DNA of 21,999 nucleotides, taken from contig BFEA01000787.1 in assembly GCA_003427395.1 (NCBI GenBank), forward strand, positions 428,223 to 450,221, read 5' to 3'. The translations under genes and the position numbers were made by a program. Of this stretch, positions 1-9,841 are shown piece after piece. Under the pieces are notes generated by a model. The model saw only the letters and a list, made by a program, of their open reading frames with translations. It did not search any database and was not told the origin of the DNA. This stretch comes from Chara braunii (taxonomy: Eukaryota; Streptophyta; Charophyceae; Charales; Characeae). How positions within the stretch are numbered: position 1 is the stretch's first letter; every line of letters begins with the position of its first letter.

Positions 1-48
<48 letters not shown>

Positions 49-70
49 GAGCGAGAGAGAGAGAGAGAGA
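1..70. repeat. (GA)n microsatellite at window start
   Basis: Almost pure AG dinucleotides fill 1-42, followed after a short break by GA again to about 70. The tract is cut by the window edge, so its full length is unknown. Open frames across it encode only Arg/Glu or Ser/Leu runs and are not genes. Confidence 0.97.
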
Positions 71-145
71 ACGAGAGTGAACGGAGGTCCAGCTTGTAAT
101 AGTAAAGGCAAGGGGGCTGTATGTGGTCATAAACCTCTGCGGGCG

Positions 146-162
146 TGAGAGAGAGGGATAGA

Positions 163-206
<44 letters not shown>

Positions 207-212
207 AAGAGG

Positions 213-272
<60 letters not shown>
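146..272. repeat. (GA)n / GAAA-interrupted purine tract
   Basis: GA repeats interrupted by regularly spaced GAAAGA units run to about 210. A short ACACAC stretch (213-220) follows, then a pure GA run to about 271. The regular spacing of the GAAA interruptions points to slippage of a longer unit. Confidence 0.95.
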
Positions 273-273
<1 letters not shown>

Positions 274-756
274 GCCCGCAAAATGTTTTGCTCGCATACA
301 CCTATTCAATTATTCTCTTCCCGAGTATTTTCTATTTTACAAATTAATTAAAGCAAAAAAAAAAGACAAAAACATTATGTTAGAAAAAAAGCAAGCAAGC
401 GAAGATCTATTGCCCCCGCCATCATAAAAGAAATAAAATAAAGAAACGAAAATAAAATAAAATAAAATACAGTAAGAGGAGTGGGCGAGAGAGGGCGAAA
501 AAAATAAACGGCATTTGAATTTCATACCAGGGGTAGAGAACGAGTTAAAAAAACCGGAAAAGCGAAGAAAGTATAGATTTGTTTCAATTGCAGTCGGTCG
601 AGGCAGTAGATAGGAAAACGCATTCTGAGCGCAGAAAAAGAAAAAGAAAAAGAAAAAGAAAAAGAAAAAGAAAAGGGCGTTTTCGAGACAACACCTGATT
701 GGCGGATTTATACCGACGAATCGACCTCCTTCTCCCTCTTCAAATCTTTCTTCTTA
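273..756. other. Non-coding, A-rich; (AAATA)n and (AAAAAG)n repeats
   Basis: No gene is visible. The stretch is A-rich on the plus strand. AAATA-type repeats lie at about 431-470, and a clean hexanucleotide (AAAAAG) repeat of about seven units lies at 633-674. Short open frames here are made of these repeats. Confidence 0.85.
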
Positions 757-786
757 GAATGTTCTTCGAATCTTCTTCATCTCCTC

Positions 787-860
<74 letters not shown>

Positions 861-934
861 CGAATGTTCTTGGCACCTTCTTATTTTTCTCCTCTCTCTC
901 TCTCTCTGTGTGAATGTTCTTGGCACGTTCCTCT

Positions 935-1011
<77 letters not shown>
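757..1011. repeat. Higher-order repeat: GAATGTTCTT linker plus (CT)n, three rounds
   Basis: Three linkers beginning GAATGTTCTT (757, 862 and 912) are each followed by a pyrimidine stretch that becomes (CT)n: to about 857, to about 907, and to 1011. The second and third linkers share GAATGTTCTTGGCAC and lie 50 bp apart. The microsatellite seems to have been duplicated together with its flank. Confidence 0.85.
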
Positions 1012-1013
<2 letters not shown>

Positions 1014-1185
1014 CCGTTGAATCGTACGGATATTCTTCTTTTGTGTGCGAAATCTTGCCTCCTCCCCGGCGGAGGGAACGTCTTCTAGTCTGCGGGTCCG
1101 TTTCACACTCACTCGCACGGCCAATTCCATCAAGACGCGCGGATAGTCTTCTTCTTCGCAGAGGTCAGCAATTGATGACCATCGC

Positions 1186-1262
1186 CATGATCATGATGCC
1201 CATGATGATGATGATGATGATGATGATGGTGATGGTGATGGTGATGGTGATGATGATGATGC
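1186..1262. repeat. (GAT)n trinucleotide repeat
   Basis: ATG/GAT units, several turned into GGT, run almost without break over 1198-1262. Read on the minus strand this is a polyhistidine run and on the plus strand poly-Met/Val. Both are by-products of the repeat. Confidence 0.93.
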
Positions 1263-1372
1263 CCGATTTCACACTCCATATCCTCCATCCAATCACTCCT
1301 GCAAGAAGGCAAGGGGGTGAATCGAGTGGACATGATGGCTGCCACGTGTAGCCGTTGACGGGAGGCGCTCCT

Positions 1373-1792
1373 GTTGATTACTTGATTGATTGGATCGCTG
1401 ATTGATTGACTGATTAGATTGGTTCATTCATTCATTCATTCATACATTTATTAATCAATATATTGATATGGAGGAAGGGGGGGGGGGAAGATATCGGGAA
1501 CATGGCATCCCAATTGTCCAGAACTGATCGATCGATTGTTTCATTGATTCATTGACTGATTGATTGATTCGTTGATTGATTGATTCGTTGATTGGTTGAT
1601 TGGTTGATTGGTTGATCGATTGATTGATTGACTGATTGATTGATTGATTGACGAGATGGATTAGATAGAACTGGTCGATTGCTCGATTGATTGCTTGATT
1701 GATTGAATAAAGCTGATTGATTAGAAGATTAGTTATATAGATGTGACTGATTGGATAGATTGATTAGACGGAGCTGATTGATTGGCTGCTTG
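1373..1792. repeat. Degenerate (GATT)n tetranucleotide array
   Basis: GATT/GATTGATT units with many point changes (GACT, GGTT, GCTT, GATC) fill about 1373-1420 and 1520-1790. A short (CATT)n run lies at about 1424-1443. A break around 1450-1520 includes a run of nine Gs near 1478. Nothing suggests coding. Confidence 0.88.
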
Positions 1793-1844
1793 GTGACTCG
1801 ATGAGACAATAGCCACCAGCGACCTGCCGATACTAAGACAAGGG

Positions 1845-1919
1845 AAGGTTTTTTTTTTTTTTAGACAAATTTGGGAAAAGATGAGATCTACTCTGTCGTT
1901 GTCCAAAACGCACACACAC

Positions 1920-1996
<77 letters not shown>

Positions 1997-2460
1997 TCAA
2001 CCACCCTCCTGTATCGCTCCCAAACCCATTGCTCTGTTATTCCAGCTGCCATTCATTCTCCTCCTACACCTCCTCCTCCGCCGACGGAAACCGAACGCGA
2101 CCCGACCGACTGCTGGCATGGAGGCCAAAACTTACGGTTCAAGAAACCGGCGACCGACACTCCAAAACTATGCGGACGACAAAACAAAAACAAAAACAAA
2201 AACACAGAAAAAGAATCTATAATTAAAAAAAAAAAAAAAAACATGACGAAGCAATTGATCCTCACCAAGATCTCTCTCATAAACCTGCTTGTTTTTCTTC
2301 TTTTTTTTTTTGGTTTCTTTTTTTCATTTGAAAATCATACATCACCTAAAAAAAGAAAAAAAATCATCATCCATACCTATGCTCCATGGGCGAGAGCGGG
2401 TTCAGCTGCCTTCGCCCGCTTTCGTCTTTTTTTTTTTTTTTTTTTTTTGGTTTAATTCCC
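1845..2460. repeat. Compound (CA)n(CT)n(CA)n repeat and A/T homopolymer runs
   Basis: A T run lies at 1850-1862. CA repeats (1909-1920) are followed by a long pure (CT)n (1922-1974) and CA again (1975-1996), a symmetrical compound microsatellite. Further on there are (CAAAA)n at about 2180-2206, an A run near 2226-2240, and T runs near 2300 and 2427-2448. I see no gene. Confidence 0.88.
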
Positions 2461-2587
2461 CTTTCCGGTCGGCGGCTTCAGGCTGCCCAACTTGGTGCAC
2501 ATGAGGGAGGAGGGAGGGGGACCGGCTGATCACACCCCTCTTAGGGCTTGCTCAGGCTTTACTCACACTACCGGTAGGACTGTCCGG

Positions 2588-2695
2588 GATGAATCTGACC
2601 GCAATTGCGTTCCCGGCAAGATGCATCTGACAGAAACTAGATGAATCTGACCGCGATTGCGGCCACGGCGAGATGCATCTGTCTGACAGAAACTA
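2588..2695. repeat. Tandem duplication, 52 and 56 bp units
   Basis: Two adjacent units (2588-2639 and 2640-2695) both start GATGAATCTGACCGC and end CTGACAGAAACTA. The second carries a 4-bp insertion (TCTG doubled). A partial third echo, CAGAAACT, lies near 2750. Confidence 0.9.
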
Positions 2696-3087
2696 AACTA
2701 AGGCAGGGAGGAGTCGGAAATGGAGTACGTAGTGACCAAGGGGGGTCTAACAGAAACTCAGTTGGCACCCCGATGGTACCCCTGTTGTTGGGGGGGGGGG
2801 GGTTTCAAAAAAACTTAAAAAAAGACTCTGCTCATTAGATTGCAAAACAAAAAAAAACAAAAAAAACAAAAAAACAAAAAAAATTGCAAAACAAAAGGGG
2901 ATACCCCCGTTGTTGAAACGCAGACCTGGGGAGAGGTCCCGCTTGCAAAAACGATTGTGACTGAACACCTGAATGTGGACGTAACAGCGAACAGATGCAG
3001 AAAATCGCCAGTGATCTGCGTTTCTGCATCCCTTGATAAAGGACATCCAGATTCAGACTCTTAAATCCAATCCTCTTTGCTACCTTG
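2696..3087. other. Non-coding stretch with G13 and A-rich runs
   Basis: No gene was recognised. It contains a run of 13 Gs (2790-2802) and an A-rich segment with scattered Cs (about 2842-2893). The short open frames show no family resemblance. Confidence 0.7.
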
Positions 3088-3204
3088 TTCCCCCGAATAC
3101 AACGTACGGTCATTATAGCTGAAATTTTTTGAGGCAAGCTGAATTTTTTGAGGCATCTTTCAGTCGGATACAGCTATAATGACCGTACGTTGTATTCGGG
3201 GGAA
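3088..3204. mobile_element. Small inverted-arm element (MITE/foldback-like), copy 1
   Basis: The left arm 3088-3121 and right arm 3171-3204 are perfect reverse complements over 34 bp, separated by 49 nt. The arms contain the sequence AATACAACGTACGGTCATTA. The loop carries two near-identical units ending TTTTTTGAGGCA. A related element at 21106-21184 shares the arm core and the loop motif TTGAGGCA..CTTTCAG, so this is a family rather than a chance palindrome. There is no coding capacity, so it is non-autonomous. No convincing target duplication was found, so the superfamily is unassigned. Confidence 0.75.
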
Positions 3205-3218
3205 GTGGTACCTCACCC

Positions 3219-3241
3219 CGGAGTTCGGAGTTCGGAGTTCG
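3219..3241. repeat. Heptamer (CGGAGTT) x3
   Basis: Three consecutive copies of CGGAGTT lie just right of the inverted-arm element. Confidence 0.85.
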
Positions 3242-3849
3242 AATACAGACCAACCACATAAAATAATTCTTTGTTTTTCTTCTTAGGAGAATTTGCAAAA
3301 TACCCCCATAAGTTGAGATCTATGCCAAAATGCCCCTAAAAAAAAAGATGTGAACGGAGCGCCATGCCCCTCTGACAAAAAGAATCTTTTGCGAAATACT
3401 CCTGGCATCGGTTGGACCCCCCATCTTTGCAATATAACCCTACCAGATACAGTCCAACCTTTCCAAGGGCCCTTTGCAAGTGTGTAGGCCCAAATGGCAA
3501 GGTCCAGATTGCAAATTTGTGCACCTCCGGGCTGACAGGTGGTCCCTGTCAGCCAATGGACTGGGAACCATCAAATTGGTCACCTCTTTTTTTCTGGATG
3601 GGTGCTCCACTCAGCCAATGGGTGGGGTGGGTTCTCTGAAGGCCTTCACAGTCAAACACAACTTTTTCTTTTTGTCAGCCTTTTTAGTGTGCCCTGCACA
3701 TGAATCACTGTAATTTTTGCGTCAGAGGGGAAGTTACAGAATACCCCCGCCGCATTTCTGGCTTGCCGGGAAAAGCAACCGGACTGTTGCCCCCCAGAAT
3801 AGAAAGGGGCTGTGTTGTGGTTTGTGTTTATTTCAACAAAAAAAAAAAA
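3242..3849. other. Non-coding, no recognisable feature
   Basis: No gene, RNA or element was recognised. AATACCCCC-like words recur (about 3298, 3395 and 3738), which may be old repeat debris. A run of A lies at 3838-3849. Confidence 0.6.
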
Positions 3850-4757
3850 GAACTTTGTATTCTTTTGCCCAGTCTGATATTGGAGGGGTGAACCCATTCC
3901 AAGTCCCGAGGATCAACAGGCAATGGGTAAGAAGGAACGGACAGAGCAAATGGAAGGAAATGTTCCACATAAGAGTTGGACCCCACAGGAATGCGGAAAG
4001 GAAGAATGTTTCCACGAAACTGTTTCCGGGACCCCACATGTAGCGCAGGACGTTCTGGCAAAAGCGAAATGTCTTCCAAATACCAGTTTCCGAGACCCCA
4101 CAACCCGCAAATAATGGCGTGGAAGAACGCTTTCCATCGTTTCCACATCGTCAGCGGCGTGGAAAAGTGGCTCTGGAGGACATCTCGCCGCAATTTTGTG
4201 CCGAAAGTTGAGACTGGGGGAGGGAGTGCGCGGGGTACTTTCCAAAGTCTCGCCCACCATTTGGACCAGCAAGTGTCCGGCCCCTTGGCCTAGCCCGGTC
4301 GTGGAGCAGTGAGCAGGCAGGACATGCATCGCATGTCAAACTGGGACATTCGGCCACTTTCCTTTTCGGGATGCTGAACGGCCGCATTTCCTATAATGTA
4401 ATAGAACTTGCGCACTTTGCCGCAAAACGCAGTCCGCGATGGGGTCCCGGCAAAAGAGTTTCCAGCCTTTCCAAAATCGTTCGGCCGCTTTTTGTGGCCA
4501 AACGTCTTTTCCATTGTTTTTCCTGTGGGATCCAACTCTAATCCAAAACACAAACACGCAAAAGGTCCTCAAGTAGCGGCAAAGGCAAAGGAACGAACAT
4601 GGGCCGCAAGGGCTCACCCAAGGCGCTAGTCACATGTGAAACTTCCCAACACGAAGCAGTGGGGGAAGAGGAATGAACAAACGACTCCACTTTCCAAAGA
4701 TGAGATGGGTGTGGATCCGCCGCCAGTCTATACCAGGATCCAACAGTAAACACAATG
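3850..4757 (-). pseudogene. LINE ORF2 fragment A (C-terminal part), split by a MITE
   Basis: Read on the minus strand, 4757 to 4539 encodes GSWYRLAADPHPSHLWKVES and EVSHVTSALGEPLRPM. The reading resumes at 3969-3860 with VEHF.PFALSVP and PVDPRDLEW. Plus-strand fragment B (5285-5600) encodes the same series without a break, at roughly 87% nucleotide identity by eye over the first 210 bp. This region lies between the reverse transcriptase and the terminal zinc ribbon of L1-type LINEs. The 566-bp MITE at 3973-4538 explains the interruption. The 5' end is truncated at about 4757, exactly where fragment B begins, and the 3' end fades at about 3850. It is a dead fragment, and its function is known only by homology. 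Confidence 0.8.
3973..4538. mobile_element. PIF/Harbinger-like MITE, 566 bp, TAA target duplication
   Basis: Terminal inverted repeats are 19 bp (3973-3991 and 4520-4538), GAGTTGGAYCCCACAGGAA, with one mismatch. The trinucleotide TAA flanks both ends (3970-3972 and 4539-4541). Subterminal inverted motifs GAAACTNTTT..CCGGGACCCCA lie at 4016-4036 and 4437-4463. It sits inside LINE fragment A. The homologous uninterrupted site in fragment B reads (minus sense to B) CCACA-GAC-TCCAAAAC against CCACA-TAA-[element]-TAA-TCCAAAAC, so removing the element and one TAA restores alignment without a gap. A 3-bp TAA/TTA duplication is the hallmark of the PIF/Harbinger superfamily. No transposase frame is present, so it must have moved in trans. 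Confidence 0.87.
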
Positions 4758-6360
4758 CAAAAATTCAGATGGGGGCTTTGCTTGCTCGCTGGGTTGTGTG
4801 GGCCATCCTGGAAGACCCGTTCTCTCCCTGAAAACAGCTTGCAGATTTTGCCCTTTTTTCTTGGTTGGATTGGCCGGACATCCCCTATCTTTGGTTGGCT
4901 GTTATGAAATGGACATATTTACGGAAAAAGTTGCCCGAAGGAATTTGGGGTGGAATCCTCAAGGCGTGGGCACAATATTGCCCATCCTTGAACCCCCCAC
5001 CACTGACTGCTGAACGGATCCTTACTCAGCCGTTGTTTGAGAATCCTTATATTCTTATGCCGGATGGGAATCCTTTCCCCTGTTTTGGTATTGGGGCTTT
5101 TGGTAACTCTTGGATGTCTCATGGTGTGGGCACCCTTGCTGATATTTGGGATGTTGGCCTTGCGGATTGAAAATCGCTTCAAACTTTGCAACCTCGTTTG
5201 GATGGTTTGTGGTACCAGCAGTTGCATTTTATGATGCTTCGACAAGCTGTCCCACAACACTGGGTGGATGTTTTGAGAGGTGGCATTGTGTTTACTGTTG
5301 GATCCTAATATAGACTGGCGGCAGATCCATGCCAATCTCGTCTTTGGAAAGTGGAGTCGATTGTCCATTCCTCTTACTCGCCTGCTTTGTGTCGGGAAGT
5401 TTCGCATGTGACCGCTGCCTTGGGTGAGCCCTTGCGGCCTATGTCCGTTCCTTTGCCTTTGCCGCTACTTGTGGACTTGTTGCCGGTATGTGTTTTGGAG
5501 TCTGTGGAACATTTCCATCCATGTGCTCTGTCGGTTCCTTCTAACCAATTGCCCGTTGATCCTCGGGACTGGGCATGGGTGAACTTCACCCGCCCCGACA
5601 TCAGGAGCGGGTGCCGTTTTTCAATTTTCAGTCAGACTGGGGTACCTCCTCTCTTGCGCGTCCTATGACGTCTCTTGGCTTGTCGCAAAGCATTGGTTGG
5701 CGCCCCGATGGCTTGAGGATTTTGTGCTTCGACTCGCCCATGCTCTTTCGAGCTATTGGAAACTATTGATGGACCTGCCAAAAGTGAAACAAGCGGGGTT
5801 GGTGTGGTTGATTGCACACCAAGCCTTGTCGGTTGCAGCTTGGTGTGCTCGCAGAACTTTGAGAGCTTCTCCTCTTTGTGTCATTTGCCCGGGGACCAGA
5901 ATTGAGGATCTGCAGCATCTTTGTCTGCATTGCGACCTTTTGACGGAATTCAGGAGATGGTGGAGAACTGCGGCTCCAATCCCCTTTTGGGCAGAGCATT
6001 GGACAAACAACATCCTGTTGGGTTTTGCGGCCCCTGGTATTCAGACCTCATCTCCTCTCCGTCGTGCTGAGGAGATTTTGAGAGGAGTCATATTGTGAAC
6101 ATTGTGGACTCTTCGTAACATGGTCGTTGGATGAGTAGAACAATTTACTCCGCCTATGGTAAGAGTTCAGGTTAAATTTGGGATCAAACAACTCATTCTT
6201 GCGGATTGGGTACTCAAAGTTCAGCGTAAAGCCTATTCATCTTAGTCGCCCATGCGTTTTTCCGCTTGCTGGATCCACTTTTCAAGACTGGATACAATTT
6301 ATCGGTTTTTTGGAAGCCAACCGAAAGTTTGATTTTCGTCGTTTCTCCTCCGGTTGTGTA
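4757..6360 (+). pseudogene. LINE ORF2 fragment B (post-RT region to zinc ribbon)
   Basis: The frame starting near 4769 reads MGALLARWVVWAIL, then the typical LINE segment ..LPEGIWGGILKAW.. ILTQPLFENP ..G.L.DIWD. It passes a TGA at 5168 and a TAA at 5309 (TGG, Trp, in fragment A). After frameshifts between 5590 and 5700 it continues in a third frame with the zinc-ribbon signature LCVIC...HLCLHC (about 5873-5935) and the downstream helix to about 6098. Conserved-looking residues go on past stops to about 6360. The 5' half (endonuclease and reverse transcriptase) is missing. The sequence is less decayed than copy C, but it is clearly a pseudogene of a different subfamily from the 15128-19863 ORF2. 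Confidence 0.83.
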
Positions 6361-6414
6361 GTGCACTTTTGCAACTTATTGTGTTTGGGCATAGTTAGAT
6401 TTGCTTGTATGTCT

Positions 6415-8410
6415 CAAAAAATGGACGAAACAAAATTAACCGCAATGACAAAAATATATAAGAACTGGAAAATCAATTGATGAAACACATGGAATGTCGA
6501 TGGCAAGGAATGAGAGTCAGAGGAAAAATAAGAAGACATCAGATGGAGGGAGAAATGGATGCAAGATTCTTCGCAATGGCAAAAGCCGAAGTAGGGAGAA
6601 AAACTAGAGAGGCACTGGCCAACCCCCTTCAACATGGATGATCGTCTGACCACCTCGACAATGGTTAGTACCAAAATAGCAAGAGACTTCTTTAAAGAGT
6701 TCTTCTCGTCTAAAAAAAAACACTCATATTCCAAGACAACATCGTATTCTGGAAATTATTGAATTTCTTACCCCCATGGGAAATGCCATCTCAGACATAA
6801 AGAGAGAGGAAATGGAAAAACCACTGTCTAAAGATAAAATATGGAAAACCGTCATTATAATGGAAGAAGAAAAAACATATGGTAGATAGTTTCTCCAAAG
6901 AATTATAGGAAAGCATGCGGAACACTCTCTCGCAATATCTAATGGACTTCTATCAAGCAGTTTGAAACACATGAGACTTAGAATAAATTGTTAATCAAAG
7001 TGTCCTTACCCTTATATATAAGAAAGGAGATAAAACTAATGTACAAAATTATCGACCCATAACCCTTTCGGTTGTTGTTTACAAATTAGTGGTCAAAGTA
7101 CTAGCAGACACAATCGCAAAGGTAATTCCAAATATCATCCACTTGACACACACTGGTTTCATAACGGGAGGAACATAAAAAATATTATCCTGTTAGTAAA
7201 CGAACTAATCAAAATTTCACATCAATTCCAACATAATGTAACTTTTATTTTCATCGACTTCAAAAGAATGTATGACCTTGTGGATTGACTCTTCTTTGAC
7301 AAATACCTAGAAAAAATGTATTTTTGTCCCTTCTTCGGAAGATGGGTTACGGTTATGCATTTAAAAAAAAAAACTCTATTTGAATTATAATTCATGAGAA
7401 TCTACCCCCCCCTCGATTGAACTCCAAAGATCAGTAAGACAATGAGACCCCTTTGCACCATTCTTGCTTGTTATAATAATGAAATTTTTACCAGTCAACT
7501 TACATCATAATAAAGATATTAACAGAATTAAGATTTCATCAATATCAGAGAAGACGATCTCTGTATGTTCTTTGTTTGTTGATGACCTATCTCTCAAGGT
7601 AGAAATCTCACATAACAACATTGCCGCAATCCAGAGATTAATGGATCAATTTTGTAGACTGTCAGATATTACAATCAATTGGGAAACTAAAACACTAGGG
7701 TGATGGATACATCATCAAGGTGTGAGACCCCCAGAGAGACAAAGAAGTACATGGATTCCTAGAGATCAACCGGTAAAATTTATAAGCATCAGCCTAATAG
7801 TAGAAGAGAAACCTGAAAATAATAATGAACGGATAACAAAAAATACTCAAGCAAAGTTGAATCTATGAAAAAATAAGCAAACTTAAAATTTTGAATGATC
7901 TCTAATCATTAATAATGTCATACTTGCATCCATTTGGTACAAATCAGTCATATGGTCATTAGACAAGAAATCAACAAGGAATCTTCAACAACAACTTAAA
8001 ACCTGCTTGTGGAAAGGGATTCATGAGCATCCAAATGTAATTAGTAGAATGACCCGGTCCGCAATCGTTCAACCCAAAACAAAAGGATGACCAGGGATGA
8101 TTGATTCTATGATCCAACCAATGACCCTTCTCATCGAATGGATCAAGAGACTCCTCTTTAGCCCTTAAACTCCATGGAGCGCCCTTGCACTAGAACGTAT
8201 CAAGAGGTTGGTCCCCCCCCGCCTCCCAAATGTCATTGATCCGGATTACTCATCTCTTAATCCAACTTCTCCATAGTGACTCTTTACAACTTAACATGTA
8301 ACCCTGATCATCCCAAATCCATGTGTTATTAAAGAGTGATTATTGACAAATTTCTTCTCATCTCTCTGGAGGGATCTTATCTGTTAGTGATGGTTTTCTT
8401 CATGTTCTTG
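6415..8410 (+). pseudogene. LINE copy C: old, AT-rich reverse transcriptase remnant
   Basis: This is a 5'-truncated LINE starting in the linker before the reverse transcriptase. Translated pieces match the younger ORF2 in order: MEKPLSKDKIW; LIYKKGD..NYRPITL (about 7011-7070); TGFITGG, then after a 1-nt frameshift NIILLVNE; FIFIDFKRMYDLVD (catalytic Asp, about 7255); RQ*DPFAP; FVDDLSL (about 7580, the usual FADD box); TIN W..KT; SIWYKSVIWSLDKK; QPKTKG; then TPWSALALERIKRLVPP (about 8168-8217). Many former Trp codons are now TGA, and there are several frameshifts. The base composition is far more AT-rich than the neighbouring copies, as expected for an old, methylated, deaminated insertion. 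Confidence 0.85.
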
Positions 8411-8609
8411 GGAGGGAGGTCCAAAAGGATCTTTATTCAGGTCAGACCTAGCTGCCTCTCTTTTGGTGGACCGCCTTTCCTCTTAATCACTGGTCCTTCC
8501 CCTGGGAGCATCCATGACTGATTTTGTATCCATGTAAGGGGGGCAACCTCCTCAACGGGGGGCGGGGGGGGACCAACCTCTTGATCCGTTCTAGTGCAAG
8601 GGCGCTCCA
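8175..8609. repeat. 49-bp inverted repeat (337-nt spacer)
   Basis: 8175-8223 and 8561-8609 are reverse complements with one mismatch. They include GCGCCCTTGCACTAGAACG and AAGAGGTTGGTC followed by eight Cs. The left arm is LINE coding sequence of copy C. Immediately outside the 49 bp the two sides no longer align well. The spacer (8224-8560) holds the last recognisable part of copy C and unassigned sequence. The right arm could be a minus-strand LINE scrap or a templated insertion. Confidence 0.85.
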
Positions 8610-8677
8610 CAAAAGCATCAAGGAACAGATACAGGTGGACATTATCAGGCAATGAGAGAATATGAAGGATAAGATCC

Positions 8678-8815
8678 TTTTTTTTTTTTTTTTCAAGACA
8701 AGGCTCCATCTATTGGTGGGGAGCAACACCTGCTGGAAACCGGGTCCAGCGTCCCATAGATACAACCATATCCTCACAAATTGGCACAAACTGGGAATCG
8801 GGCCCAGCGTCCCAT
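8678..8815 (-). mobile_element. Short retroelement 3' module with poly(A), copy 1 (minus)
   Basis: Read on the minus strand, 8757-8702 is the module GGGACGCTGGACCCGG-TTTCCAGCAGGTG-TTGCTCCCCACC-AATAGATGGAG. Nine nucleotides later comes a run of 16 As (T run at 8678-8693 on the plus strand). A second, shorter copy of the module's front half lies just upstream in element sense (8791-8815). The same module recurs at 9842, 10794, 11106, 20755 and 20835. A module ending in poly(A) is typical of a SINE or a truncated LINE 3' end. The body upstream is not defined. Confidence 0.65.
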
Positions 8816-9696
8816 AACGAGCGCATTCAGAAAACTTCCTCAGAAAAAATTCCTACTAGAAAATCTTAGGCTTTTGGAACATAAGATGTCGAGGCCCAAC
8901 TACTTCAGACATGTCCCTGACAACATCATGATTAAGCAAAATTCGAAACAACTCAGAAAAATCCCCATCAAGCCATTTTACCACCCTCCGGCAAGACTGA
9001 CTGCAGCGGAGCCACCATCTCTGCTGCTGCTATGCCATACTCCCATCCCACAAGCTAGCCCCCTCACTGGTAGGACGCGTGATAACCCACCATCTTCTCC
9101 AGCTCACCTTATTTTCTTTATGAAGAACCTGAGAACTTTTATCGACGTTCTTCAGAGGTATGAGAACAGGCCACAGAAGTCCTAGGATTGTTCTAAAAAA
9201 TTCAAAATCCACACACAAACCCCTCCAACGTTCTCCAAAACTGTCATACTCTCTACCGATCTCTTCTAGGTCTCACACCCCCGCTTCTGCTGGGTTACAG
9301 GGCAACGCAGCTCACCCCAGCTCCGACCAGCGTCGTCCCGGTAGCATCCTTTGGTCATCCCGTGGAAAGTCCCCCCCAAGACCTCCCCAGATCTCTCTAC
9401 CAGACCTCACGCTCCTGCATCGCAAGTTACAAGATCCAACACCTATTCAACAAAAAATCACAAAACACATACAAAACTTGAAAACTATCTGGCTTGGAGG
9501 GAAACAGGGGTGGAAAGGGGCGACAGAAGACAATGGGAGGGAAATCATAAAAAATTACGGAATCTGCTTTGAGCATTGGTGCACAATAGAACCTACAGTA
9601 CCCTTGAGACCACTCATGGAATTCCCCAATCCCTTCCCCCCGCAAGCTAGGGCCATGGTCCCAATTTCGTGGTTTGGGCAGGGAGACACAAAATGA
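8781..9696 (+). other. Two overlapping unidentified open frames
   Basis: An open frame at 8781-9185 (134 codons) overlaps one in another frame at 9160-9696 (178 codons). The first is basic (KLPQKKFLLENLRLLEHK), the second Ser/Pro-rich and then helical (LHRKLQDPTPIQQKITKHI) with EHWC near its end. Amino-acid content is more even than in the repeat-made frames around it, and a single frameshift near 9160-9185 would join them. No family was recognised. It could be a remnant of an ORF1-type protein or non-coding sequence that happens to be open. It lies between two copies of the short retroelement module in opposite orientation. Confidence 0.3.
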
Positions 9697-9841
9697 TGAT
9701 GAGGATAGATACTCTCTTGAAAATGGGCTTGGTCGAATGGCCACTTCTGGTGCCTAGGTTAGGGTGAAGAGGCTCAAGACTACCTCACACTCAGATGTTT
9801 TTTATCATGGATTGGTCATTATGTTTCAAATTGTTCAAAAT

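Noticed and set aside
127-309. Open frames of Ser/Leu or Arg/Glu repeats over the (GA)n/(CT)n tracts (also 699-1133, 1733-1993 and 1871-2226)
   Set aside because: They are direct translations of dinucleotide repeats and carry no independent coding signal.
1130-1345. Polyhistidine open frame on the minus strand
   Set aside because: The His run is the (GAT)n repeat read backwards; the flanks resemble no protein.
3973-4538. Long open frames across the MITE (for example minus 3913-4329 and 4290-4553)
   Set aside because: They cross element borders into LINE sequence or lack family signatures; the MITE has no transposase motif.
3850-6360. Single LINE with a 5' inversion from twin priming
   Set aside because: The inverted part repeats the same ORF2 segment present in the plus part; twin priming would give adjacent, non-overlapping segments.
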